From Bryopsis sp. KO-2023 (lineage: Eukaryota > Chlorophyta > Ulvophyceae > Bryopsidales > Bryopsidaceae), in contig BSYQ01000004.1 of assembly GCA_030272585.1 (NCBI GenBank), positions 2,356,001 to 2,420,000 on the forward strand: 64,000 bases of DNA. Direction: 5' to 3'. A program made the translations under genes and the position numbers. Position 1 is the stretch's first letter. Each line of letters opens with the position of its first letter. The notes under the pieces were generated by a model. It was not told where the DNA came from. It was given only the letters and a program-made list of their open reading frames with translations, and ran no database searches. Positions 22,426 through 33,135 of this stretch are shown one piece after another.

Positions 22426-25400
22426 AAAGGTCAAGGGCTGGAGAGTCCCTTGGCCGGAATGAGAAGGTAAAGGAGGATAGAAGAGGAGTGTGGGAGGGCC
22501 GGCGCAGCCACCCACACAAGGAGGCTACCAGGAGGAGGGTAGTATCTGTTTCAGGGAATCAGAACCCGGCAGGTGGTGTGTCTTGTGTAACCACACTGAA
22601 AGGGAAGGTTGGACATTCGGAAAACGCTGGGGAGGTTTTGTCAATGACAGGGTCTCTCGCAGGCAGGTCAGTGGATGAATTGGCGGGTACTCTGTTAGAG
22701 GCAGAGTCTCCTGCAAGTAGGTCAGTGGATGAATTGGCGGGTACTCTGTTAGAGGCAGAGTCTCCTGCAAGTAGGTCAGTGGTTGAATTGGCAGGTACTC
22801 TGTTGGGGGCAGAGTCTCTTGCAAGTAGGTCAGTGGATGAATTAGTGGGTGCTGCTCCAAAGGCAGCAGCAGTTGCTGGAATTTTGAAGGAGGTTTCTGG
22901 GAATGAGGAGGCTGGTAGGTCGAGTGTAACCACCACCTCTCAGGTCCCGGAGGCAGGAGGTGCAGGGCCAGGCGGGGCCACACCTGACCTGCATGGGTTT
23001 TCTGTGCATGTGAGTACTGACAGTGATCTGAGGGCAGACACTGCAGGCTCGTTTTCAGTGAGAGAGGAATCTGGGCTGGGCAGACCTAATGAAGTTTGCT
23101 TTCAAGGACATAGCTTAGATGAACCCCCACTTTTGAAGTTGAGAGGAGTCCATGGGGGGACTCAAGGGATGTTGAAGACCACAGGATCTGTGGCAGGACA
23201 TTTTTCTAGAATATTGATAGATAGTGGGGCAACTGACAATTTTGTATCTAAAGACTGGTTGTTTGAGAATGGCATTCAGACAGAAGTTACTGAGGTTGTG
23301 ACTGAGGTGCAATTAGCAGATGGTAAAACCTCAGAGAAAGTTGAAAAAGAGTTGCAGACCAGTGTGAAAATGGGCAAGTTTGTGTCAGAAGAGAAAATGT
23401 ATGCCATCACCTTAGGGAGATATGACCTGGTGTTAGGCATGTCATGGCTAAGCAAACACAACCCTGTCATAGACTGGAAGAAGAAACTTTTGGTCTTGCA
23501 AACACCTCAGGGAGCAGTCAGACTTAGGATGCAAACTGGTAGAGTAGAAGACTGCAGTACAGCAGAACTAGATCTGATGACTGCAGCAGAGTTCGCACAG
23601 GCTGCTCGCAAGGGCAGACCTTTGTTTTTACTTCATTTGAGAGAAGCGGATGTTGAGCATGCAATAAATGGGTTGGAAAGTACTGAAGCAGTGAAAGGCA
23701 GTTTTGAAGAAACAGTTTCAGAAGAAGAGGAACAGGCTTTGCAGTTGGAAAAAGAAATCAGAAAAGAGTTCCAGGATTTGTTCAAAGAAGAACTGCCTCA
23801 GGAGTTACCTCCTGATAGAGGTGTTAACCACAAGATAGAACTTGTGGAAGGGGCAGAACCGGTAAAGAAGGGACTTTACAGGGCTAGTTTTGCAGAAAGA
23901 GAAGAATTGAAAAAGCAGTTGGCAGAGTTGCTGAAGCAGGGTTTTATCAGACCTAGCAAGTCACCCTGGGGATCACCAGTTTTATTCGTTCCAAAGAAAA
24001 ACGGGAAGTTGAGAATGTGTGTCGATTTTAGGGCACTGAATAAACTGACAGTGAAAAACAGGTATCCTATTCCAAGGATTGAGGAATTGCTAGATCAGAT
24101 TCAAGGGGCTCGTTGTTTCAGTAAAATAGATCTCTGCTCAGGTTATCATCAAGTGCGGTTAGACCCTGCAGATTCGGAAAAGACGGCTTTTCGCACTAGA
24201 TATGGGCTTTATGAATATGTGGTTCTTCCTTTTGGGCTGACAAATGCCCCTGCCACCTTTATGAATACCATGAACCATGTTCTTCATGATTTCTTAGATG
24301 TTTTCTGCATAGTTTACCTTGATGACATTTTGATTTTCAGCAAGAATTGGGCTGAACACAAGGTTCACTTACAGAAAGTGCTACAGAGGCTGAGGGAACA
24401 GAAACTGTATGCTTCAGCTACTAAGTGTGATATCTGCAAGTTGCAGGTGGAATTTCTGGGGCATGAAGTGAGTGCTGCAGGTATACAGGTGTTGCAGAGC
24501 AAGGTGCAGGTCATCAGAGACTGGCCTCCCTTAACTTCGGTGAAGGACCTCAGATCCTTCCTTGGCCTGGCAAATTATTATAGAAGGTTCATCAAGGACT
24601 TCTCTGCCAGGGCTAAGCCATTGACTGCCTTGCTGAAGAAGGAAACAAGCTGGCAATGGACAGAAAGGGAAGCTGCATCAATGCAGGACATTAAGGAGGC
24701 ATTGATGTCTGCACCAGTGTTATTGGTGCCTGACCCAGGATTGAAGTTTGAAGTCACCACTGATGCTTCAGACTATGCTATTGGAGCAATCCTTACACAG
24801 GACCATGGACAGGGTCAGCAGCCTGTGGCCTACGAGAGCAGAAAACTGCAACCTGCAGAATTGAATTATGCTACACATGAAAAGGAGCTCTTGGCCATTG
24901 TACATGCACTGAAGGTGTGGAGGCACTATCTGGATGCTCAGGAGTTTGTGGTGCACACTGATCATGCACCACTGAAGTATCTTCAGACTCAGCCTCAGTT
25001 GTCCAAGAGGCAGGCAAGGTGGATGGAGACCTTGCAGTCCTTCAAGTTTGATATCAAGTACAGACCGGGAAGAGATAATGTGGTGGCAGATGCACTGAGC
25101 AGGGCCACACATCAGACTGCAGGGGAGCAGCCTGAGATCAATGCACAAGCAAGATTGGACCTGACCCAGGGGTTTCAGGAGGAGGTCAAGGAAGCTTATC
25201 GAAAGGACCCTTTGTGCAAGAAATTGATTGGGACACACTATAGACCAGCTCATGTGAAGTGGGATGGTCAGAGGCTTTGGAGAAGGGTTTGCAATACCTG
25301 GAAATGGTGGATACCTGATGCAGATGGGCTCAGGGAGAAGTTACTCCATGACTGTCATGAGTCAGCATTGGCAGGACATCTGGGCAGAAGGAAAACTCTG

Positions 25401-26612
25401 GTCAGAGTGCAGGAGCATTACTTCTGGCCACGCATTTCAGGCACAGTACAGAAGTATGTCAAGAATTGCATCCCCTGTCAGAGAAATAAGGCTTCTAATC
25501 AGAGGCCTTTGGGTAAGCTACAGCCTCTGCCTATTCCTGATGGCAGGTGGTCCAGTGTTTCAATGGATTTTGTAGGTCCTTTGCCTAAAACCAAGAAGGG
25601 GTCGGATTATTTGCTTGTGGTAGTGGACAGGTTCAGTAAGATGTTGCGTTTGATTCCAACCAAACAAACAGTGACTGCAGCAGGGGTTGCAGACTTATTC
25701 TTTCAGAATGTAGTTCGTTTCTTTGGGTTACCTCAAGAGATTGTTTCGGATAGAGACAGTCGGTTCACTAGTAACTTTTGGAGAGCTCTGTGGAAGAGAG
25801 CAAATACTCGATTGGCAATGTCCAGTAGTTATCATCCTGAGACAGACGGGCAGACAGAAAGGGCTAACAGAACTGTGCAGGAGATTCTGCGAAGTTATGT
25901 TGAGCCTGCAGGTGCAGATTGGGAGGAGCATTTGGCTGCTGCAGAGTTTGCTTACAACTCCAGCATCAATGCCACTACAGGATTCTCTCCCTTTTTCCTC
26001 ATGTATGGGCAGAATCCCCGAACTCCTGCAAGTGTTGTGGCAACTACAGCCTGCCCTGCGGTGGATGATTGGTGGACTACATGGCAGCAAGCTCTGCTTG
26101 ACAGCAGAGACAACATTGCTCAAGCTCAGGATCGACAACGCCAGGTGGCGGATCAAACCAGGCGGGGAGGGGGCTTTGAGCCAGGCCAAAAAGTTTTTCT
26201 GGCAACTAAGGACTTACCTCTGCCTGATGTTCTGAGCAGGAAATTATCTGCAAAGTTCTGTGGGCCATTTGAGGTGGTGGAAAGGCTGTCAGAGGTGGCA
26301 GTCAGGTTAAGGCTGCCAGGGCATTGGAGAATCCATGATGTGTTTCATGTGTCCAAGCTGAAGCCTGCCTTTATTGATCAGGAGGGCAGTTTTCCAGCCA
26401 GGAGGACACAAACACTGCAGCCTGAACCAGAGTTGGTTGATGGGCAAGAGGAGTACCTGGTGGACAGGGTTCTTGCAGAAAGGACTGTCAGGGGCAGGAA
26501 GCAGTACCTTGTCAGGTGGCAGGGTTATGATCAATCAGAGGACACATGGGAGCCTGCCAGAAACTTGCAAAATGCAATGGAGAAGTTACGTGAGTTTGAG
26601 GCAAGGAACTGA
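22410..26612 (+). CDS. pol: Pol polyprotein with C-terminal chromodomain
   Basis: The pol frame is open from 22410 to TGA at 26610-26612. It lies in the -1 frame relative to gag, so a -1 ribosomal shift in the gaaaactaaaaagg stretch is the likely route; there is no ATG at its head. Numbering from 22488: near residue 50-130 a repeated SRSVDELAGTLLEAESP unit (about four copies); aspartic protease DSGA at about 245; reverse transcriptase with YLDD at about 610-613; RNase H with TTDASDYAIG at about 755; integrase HHCC zinc finger from about 954; integrase core with SMDFVGPL, SDRDSRF and HPETDGQTER; chromodomain with EEYLVDRVLAERTVRGRKQY and YDQSEDTWEP at about 1320-1360. The chromodomain marks it as a chromovirus, which targets integration to modified histones. 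No stop codons or frameshifts seen. Confidence 0.95.
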   Translation: MHGKLKRSRAGESLGRNEKVKEDRRGVWEGRRSHPHKEATRRRVVSVSGNQNPAGGVSCVTTLKGKVGHSENAGEVLSMTGSLAGRSVDELAGTLLEAESPASRSVDELAGTLLEAESPASRSVVELAGTLLGAESLASRSVDELVGAAPKAAAVAGILKEVSGNEEAGRSSVTTTSQVPEAGGAGPGGATPDLHGFSVHVSTDSDLRADTAGSFSVREESGLGRPNEVCFQGHSLDEPPLLKLRGVHGGTQGMLKTTGSVAGHFSRILIDSGATDNFVSKDWLFENGIQTEVTEVVTEVQLADGKTSEKVEKELQTSVKMGKFVSEEKMYAITLGRYDLVLGMSWLSKHNPVIDWKKKLLVLQTPQGAVRLRMQTGRVEDCSTAELDLMTAAEFAQAARKGRPLFLLHLREADVEHAINGLESTEAVKGSFEETVSEEEEQALQLEKEIRKEFQDLFKEELPQELPPDRGVNHKIELVEGAEPVKKGLYRASFAEREELKKQLAELLKQGFIRPSKSPWGSPVLFVPKKNGKLRMCVDFRALNKLTVKNRYPIPRIEELLDQIQGARCFSKIDLCSGYHQVRLDPADSEKTAFRTRYGLYEYVVLPFGLTNAPATFMNTMNHVLHDFLDVFCIVYLDDILIFSKNWAEHKVHLQKVLQRLREQKLYASATKCDICKLQVEFLGHEVSAAGIQVLQSKVQVIRDWPPLTSVKDLRSFLGLANYYRRFIKDFSARAKPLTALLKKETSWQWTEREAASMQDIKEALMSAPVLLVPDPGLKFEVTTDASDYAIGAILTQDHGQGQQPVAYESRKLQPAELNYATHEKELLAIVHALKVWRHYLDAQEFVVHTDHAPLKYLQTQPQLSKRQARWMETLQSFKFDIKYRPGRDNVVADALSRATHQTAGEQPEINAQARLDLTQGFQEEVKEAYRKDPLCKKLIGTHYRPAHVKWDGQRLWRRVCNTWKWWIPDADGLREKLLHDCHESALAGHLGRRKTLVRVQEHYFWPRISGTVQKYVKNCIPCQRNKASNQRPLGKLQPLPIPDGRWSSVSMDFVGPLPKTKKGSDYLLVVVDRFSKMLRLIPTKQTVTAAGVADLFFQNVVRFFGLPQEIVSDRDSRFTSNFWRALWKRANTRLAMSSSYHPETDGQTERANRTVQEILRSYVEPAGADWEEHLAAAEFAYNSSINATTGFSPFFLMYGQNPRTPASVVATTACPAVDDWWTTWQQALLDSRDNIAQAQDRQRQVADQTRRGGGFEPGQKVFLATKDLPLPDVLSRKLSAKFCGPFEVVERLSEVAVRLRLPGHWRIHDVFHVSKLKPAFIDQEGSFPARRTQTLQPEPELVDGQEEYLVDRVLAERTVRGRKQYLVRWQGYDQSEDTWEPARNLQNAMEKLREFEARN

Positions 26613-26800
26613 AGGGACTTGACCAAGCAGAGGGGACAGGTCGATGTCTCTGACAGACTGAGTCGACGCTCGACAGAAACAGCAATAAGAGTGCAGTGTA
26701 CGTGAGCGAGAACCACCCAGCAAGTTACGCGCACAGAGCAAAAAGGAGTTATCGTTTGAGAGAAAAGAGTTCGTCGTTCCGTTTCGTTTTCGTTTACAAC

Positions 26801-27685
26801 ATGGATCAGCAGCCAACAAACCAGACCGCCCTTATCGTCTCAACCCCCGCCAGCAGCAGTGAACCAGCAGAGAGTACTCCTGTGGTTATCCCTGCGGCAG
26901 CGGTGGAGAAAACCGACGTGATGGAAAAAGAGGAAGTCTTGGATACGAAAGAGGGGGTTGATGCGTTTGAGGAGGCGGTGCAGGTCCTGCGGAAGAGGGC
27001 AGTCGACGCTGCTGAGTTGGAAAAGCTGAGGAGCAAGTGCCAGAAAGTGGAGCAAGAAAAGTTGAAGCTGCAAGGGTCCCTGAGTGATGCAGAGAGTGAG
27101 CTGAAAGCGTGGCGAGAGTGGGCAAAGAAGATGCCAAACGCGCGGTTGGATTCCGAAGGCGAGTCTGAGTTGTCCTTTGGCTTCCTGGACACAGAGCTCC
27201 CTGCACCAGAGCCAGAGAAACCTGCAGCAGGTCAGAGTGAGGCGTTGAAGGAAACGGGTCGTGGTTGTTCGCTTTGCTTCAAGACGACGCGATCTCTTGG
27301 GACACCCGTCCGGGAGCTTCCATGTGGGAAGCACAGGATATGTTGCAGGGACCTCTGTATCCAGAGACTGTGGTACGCCCCAGACGTGACGGTTGAAAGA
27401 ACGAACCCAGACGGAAGCTTGGAAGTGGTAGGGCGGCTCAGCGAAAACCGGAAGGGGGTCTCAGTGGAGGTGTCGAAGGAGTGCGGGCTATGTCAGCTGC
27501 GGAAGCACACGGTGATGGCGCCGAGAGTCCTGACGTCCCTGCGAATCGCTGTCGTCAATCCACCCCTGCCGACGCAACCAGCTTCCCCGGGACGAGCCAA
27601 CCGCGACTGCGTGCCACTTCGAGAGATCCGCTGGACGGTGCCCGCGCTTGCGCCAAAGAAGGGCGTGAAACGTCCGGCGACCTGA
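26801..27685 (+). CDS. Chromovirus third ORF: coiled coil plus RING-like Cys/His motif
   Basis: 294 aa from ATG at 26801, in the position where some gypsy elements carry env, but it has no signal peptide or membrane segment. Residues about 45-115 are charged and heptad-like (VLRKRAVDAAELEKLRSKCQ and onward), a probable coiled coil. From residue 156 comes CSLC, then PCGKHRICC at about 174-182, C186, and CGLC at 228-231: a C-x2-C ... C-x2-H-x2-C ... C-x2-C arrangement like a RING or related zinc finger. The C terminus is basic (PKKGVKRPAT). It could be a ubiquitin ligase or nucleic-acid-binding accessory protein; this is inference from spacing only. Confidence 0.6.
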   Translation: MDQQPTNQTALIVSTPASSSEPAESTPVVIPAAAVEKTDVMEKEEVLDTKEGVDAFEEAVQVLRKRAVDAAELEKLRSKCQKVEQEKLKLQGSLSDAESELKAWREWAKKMPNARLDSEGESELSFGFLDTELPAPEPEKPAAGQSEALKETGRGCSLCFKTTRSLGTPVRELPCGKHRICCRDLCIQRLWYAPDVTVERTNPDGSLEVVGRLSENRKGVSVEVSKECGLCQLRKHTVMAPRVLTSLRIAVVNPPLPTQPASPGRANRDCVPLREIRWTVPALAPKKGVKRPAT

Positions 27686-27870
27686 GATAGGAATCGTCAG
27701 GAGGTGTGACCAGGACAGGAATCGTCAGGAGGTGTGACCATGGAAGGGTGAATTGTGAGATGTGAACTACATCTGAGAAAGAGAAAGATTAAAAAAAAAA
27801 AAAAAGGATTTGGACTCTGACTTCTATTATTATGGACTGATTGTTGGGCTGCAACAGTTCTGAAGGGAAC

Positions 27871-28330
27871 TTGGGACTGTCCAGTATCTGGTGATCAGTG
27901 TGTTGGAGGTTGATGAAAATATTTATGGAATTTGGGACTGTCCAGTATCTGGTGATCAGTGTGTTGGAGGTTGATGAAAATATTTGTGGAATTTGGGACT
28001 GTCCAGCATCTGGTGATCAGTGTGTTGGAGGTTGATGAAATATTTGTGGCAGATAGGGCTGTCCAGTTTCTGGTGATCAGTGTGTTGGAGGAGGATGAGA
28101 ATCTTTTTGGGTGTTTTGTTTGATAATTTTCAGTGACAGAGTTTAACATTGTTGCAGTCACTTTACACTTAGTTGGGAGTGACTGAAATCTGAAAAGAAA
28201 CACAGTCAGGGTTCTTTGTGAAAGTTATGGTGTGCTAAGGTGCATCAGAGGTAGCAATTTTCAGTGACAGAGTTTTGCATTGTTGCAGTCACTTTTGCAC
28301 TTAATTGGGAGTGACTGAAATCTGGGAAAT
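27871..28330 (+). repeat. Repeats in the chromovirus 3' untranslated region
   Basis: About four copies of a roughly 61-bp unit (gactgtccagtatctggtga core) from 27871 to 28115, followed by two copies of a block with ttttcagtgacagagttt and gggagtgactgaaatctg at about 28126-28190 and 28256-28325. Non-coding. The region 28330-28807 shows nothing further. Confidence 0.7.
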
Positions 28331-28807
28331 GCTTTTATTTTGATTTAAAAACATTAAGACAGAATCTGTGGGGATAAAAGGTTTGGGATGACAGAACAAT
28401 TTTGATGAAACCTTTTGTTGAAAAATTTGATGTTTGTCTCAGTTTCCCTTTATTAAGTAGAGGTGCAGAGAAAGAAACTTCAGAAATCAGGAACTGCATG
28501 AATTCTGTTGAGTAGAATGGAAGGTTGTACAAGTTTGTTTAGACTGCAGTCAGTTTCTTCCTTAATCTAGAATTACAAGAAGGGATGTTGGGTTCCTTAT
28601 TTGGTTGTGCTTTCAGATAAGAAGTATTACTGACAGGGATGTTGCAGAAACAGAAACTGGGTACAGAAAGTCCTTCTGAGTAGCAGTTATGATTTTTCAT
28701 TGGCAGAAGTTTGGACTAGGAGTTCTTCAGTCATATGGGTTTTGGTTAGCACTTACAGTTCCTTGGGTTTTTCCTTTTCTAAGTTGCAGTAGGGGCTACT
28801 GCAGTTC

Positions 28808-28820
28808 AGGTGGGGAGGAA
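28808..28820 (+). promoter_or_regulatory. Polypurine tract
   Basis: AGGTGGGGAGGAA directly abuts the 3' LTR, the expected site for priming plus-strand DNA synthesis. Confidence 0.8.
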
Positions 28821-29187
28821 TGTAGTGAATCGCCTGATTCAGGGCTCAGTAGGCCTGAATCAGGGGAGTTGACTGTAGGCTGGCCAGCTGGCAGTTCAGC
28901 AGGGATGGCTGCTGAACTGGCAGCTCAGTATGTTTTAAGATCTGACCTGACACAGTGAAGGGTCCACAGTGTCAGGTCATTAGTTGTCTGATCAGGGGAT
29001 CAGGTCTTGTCAGAGGTGCTGCGTTAGGGTATTTGGGGCAGCACCTCTTGGGGTTTTGTATCTTAGGTTAACTCTGTTTTAAACTAACTTTGGATTGAAC
29101 TTCCTCTTGTCTCGGTTCCAAGCTGTTTCAGGCTTGCAGTTCACAGCCAGCAGCCCACAATAGCGGTCTGCAGGCAGGTTCATTACA
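28821..29187 (+). repeat. 3' LTR of the chromovirus
   Basis: 367 bp, same length as and apparently identical to 20012-20378. It is followed by aagag rather than a copy of the acctc that precedes the 5' LTR. Confidence 0.93.
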
Positions 29188-32100
29188 AAGAGCAAACACC
29201 GAGTATGGTTTCTGTAACCAGCGGTGGTGCCTGGAGCATCTGAAGACAAACACTGACCTTGGTTTCTGTAACCGGCAGTGGGGCCTGAAAATACAAATGG
29301 TAACCGGGACAATGGCCAAAAGTTCAGTCAAGAGGAAAAGGAGAAACTGGGGGATAAATATGATATTGGAGAGTAGTGGGAGCCAGTGGTGATGGAGTCG
29401 AAGAACACATTCCAGTTAAGGCAGCAATGGAGTAACCTGAGGTGCTATTTGATGGTAGACAAATGACATATACCCAGACCAGCTCACATGGTGGTGGTGG
29501 AAGAAGTATGGACATTATGTGGCAGCTCATCAAAAGCGATATACAGTGTGGAGGTACTCATTGACTGACCTATCAAGGAGTCGCGAGATTGTGAAATCCG
29601 AAGAGTACATTGGAGGAGTATCTCAAGGCTAGGCCGGGGATACATGCTCAGCCTCGAATGTGTCTATTACAAGTCTACGTTGGGAAATGCCCAACAAGGG
29701 AAGAAGCGAGATATTAAGACCGGATCACAATGTATGGAAGGAGCAATGAAGATTGCAGCGGCACTTAAATGTGATATTCGAAACTGGAAGGAGTTTTTTT
29801 GGAAACCGCGAGAAGATTGGAAGATGGAAGAATAGAAGGTATCACGCGGGATACATGTGCATCAAAATGAAGACGATAATATTGCTGATCAGAAGAATGG
29901 TTGAAGAAACCAAAGGGAGCGAACAAAGTGAGGGAAGAATCATGGGAAGACGAGTGGAAAGCATAATACGGACATGGATTCTTCAAACTGCCGCTGAGGA
30001 TAGAAGTAAAGAAAAAAGGATTCATGTGGAAACCTACTGCAATATGGTCGGAGGAAGAGGATATACCTCCAAAGAAAAAAAAAACAGGTGGAGGAATCTA
30101 TGGAACTACCCGATCGAAAGGAAGATTCTACATGGTAGCGGACACTTGTTTGTGGGACTGTTGATACTATAACATCGCATACTATGAAGGAGTGCAATGT
30201 GTCGGGAAGAATGTTGTCTTGGTGAAGCTAGTGGCCGAGAAGGATTGCTGGACTGAACCAAGCGGTAGTGGCTGGACTACCGAGAAGCAAAAATTGGTGG
30301 TGCAATAAAGAGGCCGGAAACCTTGAGCGAGGATGGCATTTTCGGGTAGCAACTGTTTATTGTACGAAGGAGGGAGCTGGAACCTCGTCCAGCAAAGGGG
30401 AGGAGGATGTATCATGGAGGGAATGGTGTGATTATCATACGCAGCACGGTTTTTTCCCGACCTGGATGCGCGAAAGATAACCTATGAAACCGCAGCGATG
30501 CATCCATGGGAAGATGGATGTTATAAGCGCGAACATGGAACCATTCAAGCAGAAGGAAGGAGTAGATGATTGGCGAAGCGCGCTACCTTAAGAAATACTG
30601 TGGAGTGTGGTGGTGGAGTGACCAACTACTGCTGAAGTGATCCAGTAAAGCCAAATCTGCTGCTGCAACCTCTAAAACCAAGTGAGATCTCAATGAAAAT
30701 TGCCGGGCGACGTGGCCGAGTGCCAGTGACCCTTTTGCAAAGAAGATCACTTGGGTAACCGTGATTAAAGCTGGTGGTGGTGGAGGACAATTGGATGGGG
30801 GTGCCAACTCTACAATTGTGCCAGCATCAGTGATGATCAACACTTGACTGGAGCTCTGTATGATGAGGATTGAACATGTTTTTATGGACAGAGTGGATTT
30901 TTGGAAGGAATGATTAAACGTCCCTCAAGCATGTGTTTAAACCTTCGCTGGAGCGAAGTACATCTTGACCCTGCAGTCTAGGTGGTGGGTGAATGTGAAT
31001 TTGGTGACCACAGTCAGTGGGACTGAGGGGTAAAGGGAGTAATCAGACGGAGGTGGTACGACCCGACTATCCCGACAATTCCTTGGGCGAATTTCGAGCG
31101 ACTGTTGAAAGCCTACCCGCTATGTGTTCCAACCGTGATTGGCACTTGATTTATACCATTGCCATCACATGTTCCAGCATGGCGTGCGGTGATAAAAGGC
31201 TTTGGCTGATGACCAAAAGAAGGTGCTGAAGTGGAGAAATGCTGGAAGTAATGTGATTCTGGAGGAAGTGCCTTGTTCATCAAGCGTTAGCGAAAAGTAC
31301 TACTCAGAAGGAGTGGTTCCGGCGGAAGATAAGGTACTCACTACCGACGGAAATACTTTTGGCGAGCAGGTAGCGATTACATCATGTTTGCATCAGAACT
31401 GGAAAAATTCTCAGGAGCAGCACGCAAATTCTGATGAATGGAGTTTTGGAGTATATATACCCAGCGCGTTGTTGTATTTCCCGGAGATTTTCAGTTGGAT
31501 ACATGGATGAAATTCAAGCAAAATGATGGTAAAGAAATTCTGGTGGAGCAGAAGTCATCTACATGGAGTTGGTTACGCTCTTATAATCAGTTCGGACACC
31601 ATTGCCTAGCCGCTGTTTAGCGACGCCACAATGGCAGGTGTGCATTTCGGTAGCCTCAAGTCGAACTGAGTGTAGATACGTCAAGTATAAAATGGAGAGA
31701 AGGAAATCGCATGAGGGCTAAAGAAAATACACTGTCGAAAAGAAGCACGACCGGGTGACGACCGGTGGTGGCACCATATGTTTGGCACAAACCAATCGCT
31801 GGTGGACTTTTGCCGACGGGATGCTTTGGAGGATGGCAAACTATTGTGGAACGGTTGTCTTAAGAAGCAGCTGGTCCATCGGTGTTTTGTGGATTGGTGG
31901 AGACGGCGAACGTGGTGGTCAGTGCGACTTGTACATGCATATTTGTGCCGTGGAGGTGCAAATGGAATGCTATTCGACGATGAGGTTATCAAAGGGAGTC
32001 CCGATATGAGTAGGAGTATTTGTGTTATAAATAAAATGGAATACTCAGGGTTGAACGTCAATTCCCTCCGCAACTCGACACCTCTGATGGCGTGCTGGCC

Positions 32101-32670
32101 TGGAGTATGTTTGGCGAGAGTTCGCGGCCGAGTCATTCATCATGACGATGGTGGATGGATTACCTCAGATGTGGGATACATCTGGAGGCTACTGGATGGG
32201 AGGAAGCTATTATGCCTACCGGGCCCGGTCCGCGTGTAGAGCTGATGGACGGTATTGATGCGCTGTAAAGCGACCTACTCGTTCTCTACTACAAGGGACG
32301 CGTGTTCACTCCCGGTGACCGGTATTGACGATCGTAAAAACCTTTGGTGATATTGTGTTTTTGCAAGTTTTAAAACATCTGGTCAAGATGCCATGCGAAG
32401 AAATCACGACAGGTGGTGTCCGGACGCTGTCATCCGGAGTTGAAATGTTGTGTGCATCCGACACCAGTGCAACGTTTCCCTTGGTCAAGGGTTGGACAGA
32501 ATTGCGCACTGGAGCTGTCGAGGCAAACAAAGACTCCTCTTTTTGGGAGCTAGATGGTAATGTGTTTTTGAAGTAAAATACTCTGATGTTTTCACCACAT
32601 GCGGATAACCAAACACCCGACTGTAGACTATCTCGTGCGTTTGGGGTGGTGCTGGATGCCGCACGGTGGT

Positions 32671-33135
32671 CAGAGATAGGACTTGGGCCAAATTTTTGGT
32701 CCGACTCCGGTCCGGTCCGGTTACGGTCGGGTTACGGTCACCGTACTACGGCCGTAACTCCGTACCGTAACCGGAGTAATATGTTGTTTTTACGGTACGG
32801 AACAGGTACGGTATAACTACGGTAGGCCCTAAATCACCGTGAAGTAGCGTGGTTCAGTGCTAAAGCGTTAGGTTGCAGTCAGTAGGGTCGCGGGTTCGAA
32901 TCCCCCTGGGTTCTTTTGGAAACGCGGGACCCTGCGGGGGTCACTTTCTACGGTTTACGGTTGTTACGGCCGTTACGGTCGTTACGGTCCGGTACGGAGC
33001 GGTACGGAGTGGTACGGTGCTACGGTTACGGCCGTAAAAGTACGATTTTCTGACGAAAATTGTACTCCGGTTACGGTCCGGTTACGGTGGTTACGGTCCG
33101 GTTACGGTGACCGTAACCGTAAAGTCCTATCTCTG
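32671..33135. mobile_element. hAT-type MITE of 465 bp with perfect target duplication
   Basis: Ends CAGAGATAGGACTT (32671-32684) and its exact reverse complement at 33122-33135, flanked on both sides by acggtggt (32663-32670 and 33136-33143). An 8-bp duplication and CAGRG-type ends fit the hAT superfamily. The interior is packed with direct and inverted copies of a tacggt/accgta motif. It encodes no protein, so it must be moved in trans. Confidence 0.88.
32845..32915 (+). ncRNA. tRNA-like sequence inside the MITE
   Basis: It has a tRNA A-box-like stretch (tagcgtggttcagtgcta) and a perfect B box (GGTTCGAATCC) at about tRNA spacing, with a D-stem agc/gct. The anticodon arm and acceptor stem do not pair well, and the T stem has a mismatch. 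So it is a tRNA-derived relic or a SINE head rather than a working tRNA gene. Confidence 0.5.

Larger units (their letters stand above)
20012..29187 (+). mobile_element. Ty3/gypsy chromovirus LTR retrotransposon, 9,176 bp
   Basis: The order is LTR, primer binding site, two small upstream ORFs, gag, pol (protease, reverse transcriptase, RNase H, integrase, chromodomain), a third ORF with a RING-like motif, a repeat-rich 3' region, polypurine tract and LTR. Identical LTRs and open gag and pol frames suggest recent insertion and possible activity. The 5-bp flanks differ (acctc on the left, aagag on the right), so no target duplication is visible. Confidence 0.95.
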
